The notes beneath the pieces were generated by a model, which was not told the DNA's origin, did not search any database, and saw nothing but the letters and a program-made list of their open reading frames with translations. This document shows positions 24,664 to 32,390 of a stretch of DNA of 64,000 nt, one piece after another. How positions within the stretch are numbered: the stretch's first letter is position 1; every line of letters starts with the position of its first letter. Origin of the DNA: Terriglobia bacterium (GTDB lineage Bacteria; Acidobacteriota; Terriglobia; Acidiferrales; UBA7541). The stretch lies in the NCBI GenBank assembly GCA_023512135.1, contig JAIMAG010000003.1, positions 1 through 64,000 of the forward strand. Reading direction: 5' to 3'. The position numbers and the translations under genes were made by a program.

Positions 24664-25007
24664 TTCCTAGGCAGAGACGGCAAAATGGCCATCAGGCGCG
24701 CCTGCACTTCCGGGCTCAACCGCAGGAACTGCACGCCCATGCCGACGCCGGGCACGACACGGCGCACCACACAGTCCACGCGCAACGGCTCAGGGAAGTG
24801 CACAACCGCCGTAAACATAGCGTTTACCCAAAGTGGATTGTTCATCGCCAGGAACATACCGCTCAAGCTAATATCCGTCACCTGAGCCGAGAGAGTCCGC
24901 GAACCCCATTCGATTTCCACGGGCGCCAGAACTACATGACGCGGGTCGCGGCAGCGATTCGGGAGGTCGGCATCGGCGGGGGACGTGTGATGCTCATCGG
25001 CGCCCAC
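24660..25007 (-). CDS. PilZ-domain protein (probable cyclic-di-GMP binder)
   Basis: 115 residues from GTG 25007-25005. The N-terminal region NRCRDPRHVVLAPVEIEW contains the R-x3-R element (RCRDPR), and QVTDISLSGMFLAMN is the D-x-S-x-x-G motif, the two signature parts of PilZ. The C-terminal VVHFPEPLRVDCVVRRVV and GVGMGVQFLRLSPE complete the barrel. The RxxxR motif reads R-C-R-D-P-R, somewhat shifted from the canonical RxxxR. The start is chosen because a TTGACG-17-TACCAT promoter places transcription exactly on this GTG, implying a leaderless message. No diguanylate cyclase is nearby; the partner is probably the zinc-ribbon protein downstream. Confidence 0.78.
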   Translation of the reverse strand: MGADEHHTSPADADLPNRCRDPRHVVLAPVEIEWGSRTLSAQVTDISLSGMFLAMNNPLWVNAMFTAVVHFPEPLRVDCVVRRVVPGVGMGVQFLRLSPEVQARLMAILPSLPRK

Positions 25008-25013
25008 CCCGCG

Positions 25014-25042
25014 ATGGTATGGCGCGCGGGCGTGCCCGTCAA
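25014..25042 (-). promoter_or_regulatory. Predicted promoter of the PilZ gene, likely giving a leaderless message
   Basis: On the minus strand, TTGACG at 25042-25037, a 17-base spacer, and TACCAT at 25019-25014. The seventh base after the -10 box is 25007, the first base of the GTG start codon. Confidence 0.6.
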
Positions 25043-25070
25043 GTAGAACAGTTGTTAAGAGAGAATGTCG

Positions 25071-25076
25071 TATAAT
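25071..25076 (+). promoter_or_regulatory. TATAAT -10 box of the DinB-like gene, likely leaderless
   Basis: A perfect TATAAT lies at 25071-25076, with the seventh following base at 25083 being the G of the GTG start. No convincing -35 box is present at 16-18 bases (ACAGTT at 17). Confidence 0.45.
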
Positions 25077-25082
25077 TAGTTG

Positions 25083-25571
25083 GTGGACCTGCGGAAGATC
25101 ATCCTGGACCAGAAGCGTGCCATCCGCCGCCGCACCCAGCAGGTGCTGGAGCTGGTGCGGCCCGAGCAGATGTCGTGGAGTCCGACAGCCGGCGCGCTGA
25201 CCATCGGCGAGCTGTTGCGGCACCTCTGGGTGTCCGAGGAAGGCGTGCGGCGCGTCGCGCTCGAGGGCGACTTCCACTACTACCTGGTGCGCGTGCCCCG
25301 CGGCCTGCGCGCCGTGCTCGGGCAACCCGGAACCCTGGAAGAAGAGCTGCGGGAACTGGAACGCGTGCACCAGGAAACCCTCCAGCTTGTGAGCACCTAT
25401 CCTCTGGAACGCCTGGAGGAAGAACGCAGCGAACCTTCGCTGGGCTACCGGCGCAAGGTGTATGCCATTCTGCTGGGAATCAACGAGCACGAAGTTCACC
25501 ACCGCGCACAGCTGATGACCTACCTGCGCATGCTGGGCACACCGGTGCCCGAGCCAATGCCATCGCGCTGA
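25083..25571 (+). CDS. DinB-family metal-binding helical-bundle protein
   Basis: 162 residues. The four-helix-bundle DinB/DUF664 signature is present: GALTIGELLRHLWVSEE supplies the first metal-ligand histidine (RHLW), and INEHEVHHRAQLMTYLRMLG near the C-terminus supplies the H-x3-H pair, the usual NEHxxHHRGQ motif. DinB proteins bind a divalent metal; some are thiol S-transferases that use bacillithiol or mycothiol, while others have unknown activity. The gene diverges from the PilZ gene with 75 bases between starts. GTG 25083 is preferred to the TTG at 25080 because of the promoter geometry. Confidence 0.8.
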   Translation: MDLRKIILDQKRAIRRRTQQVLELVRPEQMSWSPTAGALTIGELLRHLWVSEEGVRRVALEGDFHYYLVRVPRGLRAVLGQPGTLEEELRELERVHQETLQLVSTYPLERLEEERSEPSLGYRRKVYAILLGINEHEVHHRAQLMTYLRMLGTPVPEPMPSR

Positions 25572-25585
25572 ACGGCGGGCCGAGT

Positions 25586-25861
25586 TTACTCGGACGGAAG
25601 CTCGCGGACAGAACGGGGCGGCGAATCCAGGCAAAGGATGTTTTCATCGCGGCCGCTAGTGATCAGCGTGCAGGCTGCCGTCTGTGCCGCGCGAATCGCT
25701 TCTTCGCGGGTCTGGCCGGACGCAACCGCGCAACGCTGGCGCCCCTGAAAGTCCATACAAACTTCGTAGCGCACCTGATCGTGCTGGAAGCTCAGGTAGA
25801 CCAGGGCCGCTACCAGAGCCGCCGCACCCACGGCAACGATCAGTTTGATCCCGGCAGACAT
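25586..25861 (-). CDS. Small single-pass membrane protein of unknown function
   Basis: 91 residues from ATG 25861. A hydrophobic helix at residues 5-25 (LIVAVGAAALVAALVYLSF) is followed by a small extracytoplasmic domain, VRYEVCMDFQGRQRCAVAS, then GQTREEAIRAAQTAACTLI and ENILCLDSPP. Four cysteines (VCMDF, RCAVA, ACTLI, LCLDS) in the exported part would be able to form two disulfides. No family recognised. It stands alone between DinB and the helical-repeat gene. The in-frame longer start at 25933 lacks a recognisable ribosome-binding site and would put an unusual segment before the helix. Confidence 0.55.
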   Translation of the reverse strand: MSAGIKLIVAVGAAALVAALVYLSFQHDQVRYEVCMDFQGRQRCAVASGQTREEAIRAAQTAACTLITSGRDENILCLDSPPRSVRELPSE

Positions 25862-25989
25862 TGCTCCCCAGCATTGTAGCAGGTTCGCACCGAATCCGTT
25901 GGCCGAATCCGAGGCAGGAACACCAACTCGCACCCCAGCACGCTCACGGAAACCCGCCGGCTGCGACGCAAGCGCCCTTCTTCTGTGTT

Positions 25990-26778
25990 TCAGCGGGGAC
26001 GGCCGGACGGCGCGCGGCGGGCGATTTCCTGCTCGAGCATCTGACGCCGTTCCGGCCGAAGGCGGCCCAGCGCGAGCAGATCCCGCAGCTCGTGGAGCGC
26101 CAGGTCGGGCAGAAGAGCGCGCACGCGCACCGACGGCGTGGCCGGATGCCGTACCAGAGCCAACCGCACACCGGGCAGGCGCACCCAGCGGGGATGTTCG
26201 GCAATGGCGGTAACGACGTGCGATGCCAGCTCGTCGCGAGCGAGCAGTTGCAGCAGATGGCCTTCCGCCAGGAACGGATTGTCCAGCGCAAGCCGCACCA
26301 CCGGCGGGACTCCCTCGGCAAGCAGAGCTGCCGCGACGCGTCCTGAGGCACGCCGCGCCAGGGTCAGCTTCTGTCCCTGGGGAACCTGCGGCAGGCGCGC
26401 GACGAGGGTGTCTTCCGCGATGCGCTTCAGCTCGGCGTGTGCGGAGGGCAACAACGTCAGCCGAACCAGGTCAAACAGATACAGTTGCCGCACCCAGCGC
26501 AACGCCACTAGCCGCGGCGCATGCGGATGCAAAACGATGTCGCGCCGCACTGCATAGCTGGCACTCAGAGCAGGATGGGTGGCCAGCGCGGCCAATACCG
26601 CCGGGGGCAGGTCGGCACGGCGGAGCAGAATTTCGGCATGCTGCTCGTTCAGCTCGGGATTTTCCACCAGCGCGAGCAGCACGGCCGGGTCCGGCGAGCT
26701 CAGCAGCCGAGGAATCTCCTCCGCCGACGCGGTGCGTGCGCGGGCTTCGTCCCGGGAGGCATTATCCTGCGCGGCCAT
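25990..26778 (-). CDS. Alpha-helical repeat protein (LRV/HEAT-like)
   Basis: 262 residues from ATG 26778, which lies inside the last codons of the kinase gene (17-base overlap). The protein is almost entirely helical with a recurring pattern of about 30 residues: SSPDPAVLLALVENPELNEQ, ADLPPAVLAALATHPALSA, ASHVVTAIAEHPRWVR, PGVRLALVRHPATPSVRVRA, the A/V-x-N-P-x-x-x pattern seen in leucine-rich-repeat-variant and HEAT-like solenoids. Such scaffolds bind proteins; no catalytic residues are visible. No signal peptide. The overlap implies co-translation with the kinase, so it could be a partner or regulator of it. Confidence 0.65.
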   Translation of the reverse strand: MAAQDNASRDEARARTASAEEIPRLLSSPDPAVLLALVENPELNEQHAEILLRRADLPPAVLAALATHPALSASYAVRRDIVLHPHAPRLVALRWVRQLYLFDLVRLTLLPSAHAELKRIAEDTLVARLPQVPQGQKLTLARRASGRVAAALLAEGVPPVVRLALDNPFLAEGHLLQLLARDELASHVVTAIAEHPRWVRLPGVRLALVRHPATPSVRVRALLPDLALHELRDLLALGRLRPERRQMLEQEIARRAPSGRPR

Positions 26779-27706
26779 GGGCTTTCGCATCGGCCGAGAG
26801 CAATCGCTGCGCCAGCCGGGCAGCACCGATCGCCGGCGCGGTGCGCAGCAACTCAATCCGTGCGCGCGGCGCTACACCCACCAGGAGCGCATCCACAGCG
26901 GAATCGAGCAGACGGCTGTGACCGAACACGCCCCCGGCCCGGGCAAGCAAAAATTCCTGCTCGGCCATCTGCAAGCGGCGAATGACGCTGGCGGCCAGTC
27001 GGGAGAGATGCAGCGCGGAGCTGAAGAGGATTTCGCGGGCCGTGGCATCTTCCTGCTCAGCAGCTTCGACGACCAGCGGAAAGATGCGCGGAAAAATCTC
27101 CTGCGGATTTTCAGCGACGCGTTCGACGAGCGTCTCCCAGTTCGGACACGCGAGTGCGGCCGGAATGCTGTCGGAAAGCAGCGTGACCGGCGCCAGGCGG
27201 TCCCGAACTCGTGCGATGGCCTGCACGGCTCTGCGGCCGATCTCAAACGCGCTGCCTTCGTCCCCGATCCAGGGGCCCCATCCCCCGGCGCGCGCCATGC
27301 GCCCGGATGGGCTGCGTCCCAGCGCGGCCGAACCGGTTCCGGCAACCAGGACCACGCCCGGGCCAGCACCGACGGCGGCTTCCAGCGCCACCTCTAAATC
27401 GGTGGTGACGTGGACGTCGGCAGCAGGAAAGCGCTCGACCAGATGGGCCATGACGCGCTTGACCACGCGGGGGCGTCCCGCTCCGGCCAGTCCGACGCAG
27501 ACGGCCGTCACCCGGCCGACATCAAGCTGAGCCGCAGCCAGCGTCTGCTCCGCGGCGACATCGAGCGCTTCCAAAGCGGCCGGAAAACCACAGCGCAGCG
27601 GGTTCGAAGGACCCGCGGTGCCGCGCCCGAGCAGCCGTCCGGAGGCATCGAGCAGAACACAGTCGGTCTTGGTGCCCCCGCCATCCACGCCGAGGTAGTA
27701 GCTCAT
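26762..27706 (-). CDS. BadF/BadG/BcrA-type N-acetyl amino-sugar kinase (GlcNAc/MurNAc kinase-like)
   Basis: 314 residues. ASKHA-fold kinase: the phosphate-1 loop reads GVDGGGTKTDCVLLD, the second reads VTTDLEVALEAA, and the adenosine loop VLVAGTGSAALGRS followed by AGGWGPWIGDEGSAFEIGRRA. This arrangement matches the BadF/BadG ATPase family members that phosphorylate GlcNAc and, in MurK, MurNAc at position 6. ATG 27706 is chosen at MSYYLGVDGG. It diverges from the SSS transporter gene and lies in the same neighbourhood as NamZ, NagZ and MurQ, which makes cytoplasmic phosphorylation of salvaged GlcNAc/MurNAc the best guess. The overlapping helical-repeat gene is downstream. Confidence 0.8.
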   Translation of the reverse strand: MSYYLGVDGGGTKTDCVLLDASGRLLGRGTAGPSNPLRCGFPAALEALDVAAEQTLAAAQLDVGRVTAVCVGLAGAGRPRVVKRVMAHLVERFPAADVHVTTDLEVALEAAVGAGPGVVLVAGTGSAALGRSPSGRMARAGGWGPWIGDEGSAFEIGRRAVQAIARVRDRLAPVTLLSDSIPAALACPNWETLVERVAENPQEIFPRIFPLVVEAAEQEDATAREILFSSALHLSRLAASVIRRLQMAEQEFLLARAGGVFGHSRLLDSAVDALLVGVAPRARIELLRTAPAIGAARLAQRLLSADAKAHGRAG

Positions 27707-27837
27707 ACCGGAGCCGTCCGCAAATCGATTACGCCACCCGCAGTGTACCGCGAATTGGACCATCTGGCAGCCATCGGAAAACAAAGGAGCGACCCCGCAC
27801 GGGATGGCAAATCGCGGACAGGCCGGTGAAACGCGCA

Positions 27838-27867
27838 TTGACACTGGTAGAAACAGGTAGCTACCAT
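27838..27867 (+). promoter_or_regulatory. Predicted promoter of the SSS-APC transporter pair
   Basis: TTGACA at 27838-27843, an 18-base spacer, TACCAT at 27862-27867. A 10-base palindrome GGTAGCTACC overlaps the -10 box (27857-27866) and might be an operator. The leader to the ATG would be about 45 bases. Confidence 0.5.
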
Positions 27868-27919
27868 CGCGCAACTCCCTGCGCTCGACACGAGATGTGC
27901 GAAGCCGGGAAGAGCAACC

Positions 27920-29365
27920 ATGCGGCTGAGCGGGCTCGACCTGACCATCCTGATGCTCTACCTGGCGGCTGTGACCGCCATCGGCCTGTGGTTTCGCCGT
28001 GGCCAGCGCGACATCCGCGACTATTTTCTGGGACGGCGTGAATCGCCCTGGTGGGCCCTGACGCTTTCCATCGTGGCCACGGAGACTTCCACGCTGACCG
28101 TAGTGAGCACCCCGGCGCTGGCCTTCGCAGAGAATTTTCAGTTTTTGCAGCTTGTACTCGGCTACGTCGCGGGCCGCGTGGTGGTGGCGCTGCTGTTCAT
28201 TCCGCAGTTTTTCCGCGGGGAGTTCTACACGGCCTATCAGTTGATCGAAACCCGCTTTGGCGCGCGCATGAAGAGCGTGGCCGCAGCAACGTTTCTGATC
28301 ACGCGGGCACTGGCCGACGGCGTGCGGATCGCTGCTGTGGCGCTGGTCGTTCAGGTAGCCTTTGGAATCGGCGAACTCTGGTCGGTCGTGATCGTCCTCG
28401 GGCTGACGCTGATCTACACATTTCATGGCGGTCTGAAAGCCGTCATCTGGACCGACGTGGTGCAGTTGGGCATCTATCTGGGCGGGGCGCTGGCGGCTCT
28501 GGGACTGCTGTTGGGGAAAATCCCGGGCGGCTGGAGCGAAGCGAGCGCCGTGGCGGCTGCCCACGGCAAGTTCCAGCTCTTCGATTTCACCTGGGATTGG
28601 ACGACGAAGTACACCTTCTGGTCCGGCGTGCTGGGAGGGATGTTTCTGACCATGGCCAGTCACGGCACCGACCAGTTGATGGTGCAGCGGCTGCTGGCGG
28701 CGCGCAGCGAACGCGACAGCAAACGGGCGCTGCTTGCCAGCGCCGTGCTCGTCTTCGCCCAGTTTGCGCTGTTCCTGCTGCTTGGCGTGTTGCTGTTTGT
28801 TTTCTACGGTGCGCCGGCGACCACGCCCGGACAGAGCTACGACGCAGTGTTCCCGCAATTCATCGTGCAGGAAATGCCGGCGGGACTGCGCGGCCTGATG
28901 CTGGCGGCTATCTTCGCCGCCGCGATGTCCACCACGAGCAGCACACTGAACGCTCTGGCCAGCTCGAGCATCGTGGACTTTCGCCGCCTGCAGGGAAAAA
29001 TTACGGAGCCGACGCGCCTGCTGTCGCTTTCGCGCCGGGCAACGCTGGTCTGGGGCGCAGTCCTGCTCCTGCTGGGCCTGGTACGCTGGGGACCGCTGCT
29101 GGAAGCGGGTCTGACGATTGCTTCGATTACCTATGGCAGTTTGCTGGGCCTTTTCGTGCTTGGTTTTCTGCACCGAGGCGCCACCGCAGGCGGAGCCCTG
29201 ACCGGGATGTTCGCCGGACTTGCCGGCATGCTCTACGTGCGATTTGCCACGCCGGTGGCGTGGACCTGGTACGTACTGGTGGGCACGCTGACCACAGTGC
29301 TGGTCGGCGTAGCAGTCAGTTGGGTGACACGGCAAGCGACGGCACAACACAAGGAGCGGTCATGA
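27920..29365 (+). CDS. Sodium:solute symporter (SSS family)
   Basis: 481 residues with about 13 transmembrane helices. Family features include DYFLGRRESPWWALTLSIVA near the start (the YFLAGR-type motif), TETSTLTVVSTPALAF, GGLKAVIWTDVVQLGIYLGG and DQLMVQRLLAARSERDSKRA. SSS transporters import sugars, amino acids, nucleosides or organic acids with Na+. Its end overlaps the start of the APC transporter gene by ATGA. Given the peptidoglycan-salvage genes around it, import of MurNAc or GlcNAc is a plausible hypothesis; sequence alone does not fix the substrate. It diverges from the sugar kinase gene. Confidence 0.88.
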   Translation: MRLSGLDLTILMLYLAAVTAIGLWFRRGQRDIRDYFLGRRESPWWALTLSIVATETSTLTVVSTPALAFAENFQFLQLVLGYVAGRVVVALLFIPQFFRGEFYTAYQLIETRFGARMKSVAAATFLITRALADGVRIAAVALVVQVAFGIGELWSVVIVLGLTLIYTFHGGLKAVIWTDVVQLGIYLGGALAALGLLLGKIPGGWSEASAVAAAHGKFQLFDFTWDWTTKYTFWSGVLGGMFLTMASHGTDQLMVQRLLAARSERDSKRALLASAVLVFAQFALFLLLGVLLFVFYGAPATTPGQSYDAVFPQFIVQEMPAGLRGLMLAAIFAAAMSTTSSTLNALASSSIVDFRRLQGKITEPTRLLSLSRRATLVWGAVLLLLGLVRWGPLLEAGLTIASITYGSLLGLFVLGFLHRGATAGGALTGMFAGLAGMLYVRFATPVAWTWYVLVGTLTTVLVGVAVSWVTRQATAQHKERS

Positions 29366-30798
29366 GTGAAACCGAGGCCAGGGGCGAGAGCAGGTCGGCT
29401 ACTGTGCAGCGCCAGGGTCTGGAGCTGGTGCGCGGTCTGGGACCGTGGGCCGCGATGGCCATGGTCGTCGGCCACATCATCGGCACCGGCATTTTCCTGG
29501 TGCCGCGGGATATGGCCGAGGCGACGCAGTCGGTGGGCCTGGTGTTTCTGGTGTGGATCTTCGGCGGACTGCTGTCGCTGGCCGGCGCACTCACGATTGC
29601 CGAGCTGGGCGCAGCCATGCCGGAAGCCGGCGGCGCCTACGTGTTCCTGAAACGCGGGCTCGGGCCGGTCTGGGGATTCCTGTTCGGCTGGATGAACAAC
29701 CTGGTAGGCAAGCCGGCTTCGATTTCGACGATTGCCGCCGGGCTGATGATTTTTCTCAGCTTTTTCTTTGGCGCATTGCGGGAAACCATTTTCACGGTGA
29801 CAATTCCCCTGCCCTGGGCGGAAACGCCGTACCGTTTCGAGTTCACCTGGGCGCAGCCGGCCGCAGCGGTGGCGATTGTGTTCATCACCTGGATCAACTA
29901 CCTGGGCGTGCGTCTGGCGGGCCGAGTGCAGGTAGTCCTTACGGTCTTAAAAGTGAGTGCAATTCTGGCTGTGGTGGTCCTGGGCTTTCTGCTTGCGGAA
30001 CCCGAATTCGCCACCGATGCTCCACTGCTTCCGCCCCTCGCCGATCTGGGTCTCCTGACCGGATTTCTGACCGCGACGGTTGCCGCGCTGTGGGCCTATG
30101 ACGGCTGGATTGACGTCACACTGGCCGGTTCCGAAGTGCAGAATCCGCAGAGGAATATTCCGCGCGCCGTTGTGGGAGGAACGGTGATCGTCGGCGGAAT
30201 CTACCTGCTGGCCAATGCCGTCTACTTCTACGTGCTGCCGCTCGAAACCGTAGCCAGCACACCCAACGTGGCCAGCGAAGCCGTCCGGCGGTTCGCCGGG
30301 CCGGCCGCAGCGGCGTGGATTACCCTGGCGATGGTGATCTCCGCCACCGGCACACTGAACAGCTCCATCTTGACCGGCGCACGGGTGCCGTATGCCATGG
30401 CGCGGGACGGGCTGTTTTTCCGCGCAACGGTTCGCATTCACCCGAACTATCGCACGCCCGCCGGTGCGCTGCTGTTTCAGGGCACGGTAGCGTGTGTGAT
30501 GGTGCTCACCGGCGAGTTCAGCGACCTGTTCTCACTGTTCATCTTCGCCCAGTGGATATTCTACGCGCTGACCGTCGCTTCCGTGTTCGGCCTGCGGCGG
30601 CGCGAGCCCGCGTTGCCCCGACCGTACCGGGCCTGGGGTTTTCCGGTCGTGCCGGCGCTGTTCATCGTGAGCGCGACGGCGCTGACCGTGAATTTGTTCC
30701 TGCAGCGGCCGGTGCGCAGCTCAATCGGGCTGGCGCTGATCCTTTCCGGGTTGATCTTCTACCGCCGCTGGAGCCGCACAGCGGCCAGTCGCGCGTAG
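29362..30798 (+). CDS. APC-superfamily amino acid permease
   Basis: 478 residues from ATG 29362, which overlaps the SSS stop and has AGGAG nine bases before. About 12 helices. The substrate-binding helix 1 motif GHIIGTGIFLVP and TM6-like VAALWAYDGWIDVTLAGSEV, with QNPQRNIPRA following, are typical of LAT/basic-amino-acid-type members. Probable role: uptake or exchange of amino acids. In this neighbourhood it could carry alanine, glutamate or other amino acids released from stem peptides. The 3' end overlaps the convergent D-aminoacylase gene by 40 bases. Confidence 0.88.
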   Translation: MSETEARGESRSATVQRQGLELVRGLGPWAAMAMVVGHIIGTGIFLVPRDMAEATQSVGLVFLVWIFGGLLSLAGALTIAELGAAMPEAGGAYVFLKRGLGPVWGFLFGWMNNLVGKPASISTIAAGLMIFLSFFFGALRETIFTVTIPLPWAETPYRFEFTWAQPAAAVAIVFITWINYLGVRLAGRVQVVLTVLKVSAILAVVVLGFLLAEPEFATDAPLLPPLADLGLLTGFLTATVAALWAYDGWIDVTLAGSEVQNPQRNIPRAVVGGTVIVGGIYLLANAVYFYVLPLETVASTPNVASEAVRRFAGPAAAAWITLAMVISATGTLNSSILTGARVPYAMARDGLFFRATVRIHPNYRTPAGALLFQGTVACVMVLTGEFSDLFSLFIFAQWIFYALTVASVFGLRRREPALPRPYRAWGFPVVPALFIVSATALTVNLFLQRPVRSSIGLALILSGLIFYRRWSRTAASRA

Positions 30799-32390
30799 CC
30801 GGTTTCCGGGCGCGCTCCCGGACCGGTGAGTACCCGACCCGGGCGCGCACCGGTGTGGCGATCCGCCTCGATCACCACTTCTCCGTTGACCAGCACATAG
30901 TCGAAGCCTTCACTGTACGCGTGCGGCCGCTCGAAGGTAGCGCGGTCGGCAATCCGGTCCGGGTCGAAGATGACCAGGTCGGCCCACAGGCCCGGGCGGA
31001 TCAGTCCGCGGTCGGCGAAGCCAAACCGTTGCGCGGGCAGCGAAGTCATCTTGCGGATGGCTTCCTCCAGCCGCAGGATGCCCTTTTCCCGCACGTAGCG
31101 GGCCAGCACGCGGGCGTTGGTGCCGTAGGAGCGCGGATGGGGCACGCCTTCACCGAACTCCACCACGCGCCCGTCCGACGCCACCATGGCATAGGGGAAT
31201 TGCAGGATGCGCTCGACGTCGGCTTCGCTCATCGAGTGGTAGACCATGCTGGCTCCACCCTTTTCCATCATTTCGAGCACGGTGGTGATTTCGTTGGCCA
31301 GGGTAGCGGCGCGGCCGCGCTCGCGATTGATCTGGGCGATGCTTTTGCCTTCGAGCGAGCGATCCCATTCGCAACGGGCGACGCGGGCGTAGTCGAGCCG
31401 ACGAAAGCCGTTGCGATTGCGGATGTGTTCGACCATTTCGGCCGCGATCCGCCGGCGCGTAGGCGGGTCGGCCAAACGCTGACGGAGCGCTTCCTGCCCC
31501 CCGGCGAGCGCCCAGGGCGGCAGCAGCACGCCCAGATTCGTGCTGCTGGCCGCGTAGGGATACTGATCTACGGTGACGTCCAGGCCAGCGGCGCGGGCAG
31601 CCAGCACCATCTGGATCGAACGCGTGCTCTGGCCCCACAGATCGCGGTGGGCTACCTTGAAGTGCGAAATCTGTACCGGCAGGCCGGCGGCGCGGCCGAT
31701 GTGCAGGGCTTCTTCGATCGCTTCGAACAGCCGGCTGCCTTCATCGCGGATGTGCGAGGCGTAGATACCTCCATAGCGTGCGGCGACGCGCGCCAGCGCC
31801 AGCACTTCATCGGTTTTTGCATAGGCACCCGGGATATAGACCAGCCCGGTCGAAAACCCAACCGCGCCTTCCCGCATGGCCCGTTCGACGAGCTGCTCCA
31901 TGCGGGCCAGCTCTTCCGGCGTGGGATCGCGCTGCTCCGCCCCCATCACCGCGCGGCGAACACTGTTGTGGCCAATCAGCATGGCCGCGTTGATGGCGAT
32001 GCCGGAGGCGCGAAGTGCAGCAAAATATTCGGCCAGGTCGGTCACCGAGCCGCCGCAGTTGCCCAGCACAATCGCAGTGACTCCGTCGCGCAAAAAATTC
32101 GTGGCGTCGGGCATGCGGCGGAGTGCTTCTTCGCCGTGCGTGTGCACATCAATGAAACCGGGGGCAACGATGCGCCCCGACGCATCCAGCACGCGCCGGG
32201 CTGTGGCCGACGGCAGCCGGCCAATCGCCACGATGCGGCCCTCGCGGATGCCAATGTCGGCCACGTACCAGGGATTGCCGCTGCCGTCCACGATGCGTCC
32301 GTTGCGAATCAGCAGGTCAAACCCCGACTGTGCGCCGGCCAGCCCGGCAACCAACAGCAAACTCAGAAGGATCAGAATCTGTTTTCTCAT
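30759..32390 (-). CDS. Exported N-acyl-D-amino-acid deacylase (D-aminoacylase) family amidohydrolase
   Basis: 543 residues from ATG 32390, preceded by AGGAGGTCGC. Residues 1-20 (MRKQILILLSLLLVAGLAGA) are a signal peptide, unusual because most D-aminoacylases are cytoplasmic. The amidohydrolase fold shows LLIRNGRIVDGSGNPWYVAD, PGFIDVHTHGEE with the HxH zinc pair, GNCGGS, SGLVYIPGAYAKTDE-like loop GFSTGLVYIPG, HIRDEG, and ISHFKVAHRDLWGQ. Its start overlaps the BtuF-like stop (ATGA). The enzyme would release D-amino acids from N-acyl derivatives or peptides, which fits salvage of the D-Ala/D-Glu-containing stem peptides. It is the last gene of the leftward arm of the salvage locus. Confidence 0.85.
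   Translation of the reverse strand: MRKQILILLSLLLVAGLAGAQSGFDLLIRNGRIVDGSGNPWYVADIGIREGRIVAIGRLPSATARRVLDASGRIVAPGFIDVHTHGEEALRRMPDATNFLRDGVTAIVLGNCGGSVTDLAEYFAALRASGIAINAAMLIGHNSVRRAVMGAEQRDPTPEELARMEQLVERAMREGAVGFSTGLVYIPGAYAKTDEVLALARVAARYGGIYASHIRDEGSRLFEAIEEALHIGRAAGLPVQISHFKVAHRDLWGQSTRSIQMVLAARAAGLDVTVDQYPYAASSTNLGVLLPPWALAGGQEALRQRLADPPTRRRIAAEMVEHIRNRNGFRRLDYARVARCEWDRSLEGKSIAQINRERGRAATLANEITTVLEMMEKGGASMVYHSMSEADVERILQFPYAMVASDGRVVEFGEGVPHPRSYGTNARVLARYVREKGILRLEEAIRKMTSLPAQRFGFADRGLIRPGLWADLVIFDPDRIADRATFERPHAYSEGFDYVLVNGEVVIEADRHTGARPGRVLTGPGARPETGYARLAAVRLQRR

Noticed and set aside
26762-29350. An 862-codon frame joining the sugar kinase with upstream sequence on the minus strand
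   Set aside because: Only its last 314 codons look like protein; the upstream part is antisense to the SSS transporter. The kinase start at 27706 is used instead.
28051-30798. A 915-codon frame that would fuse extra sequence to the APC permease
   Set aside because: The extra part is a shifted reading of the SSS gene. The ATGA overlap at 29362-29365 gives the true start.
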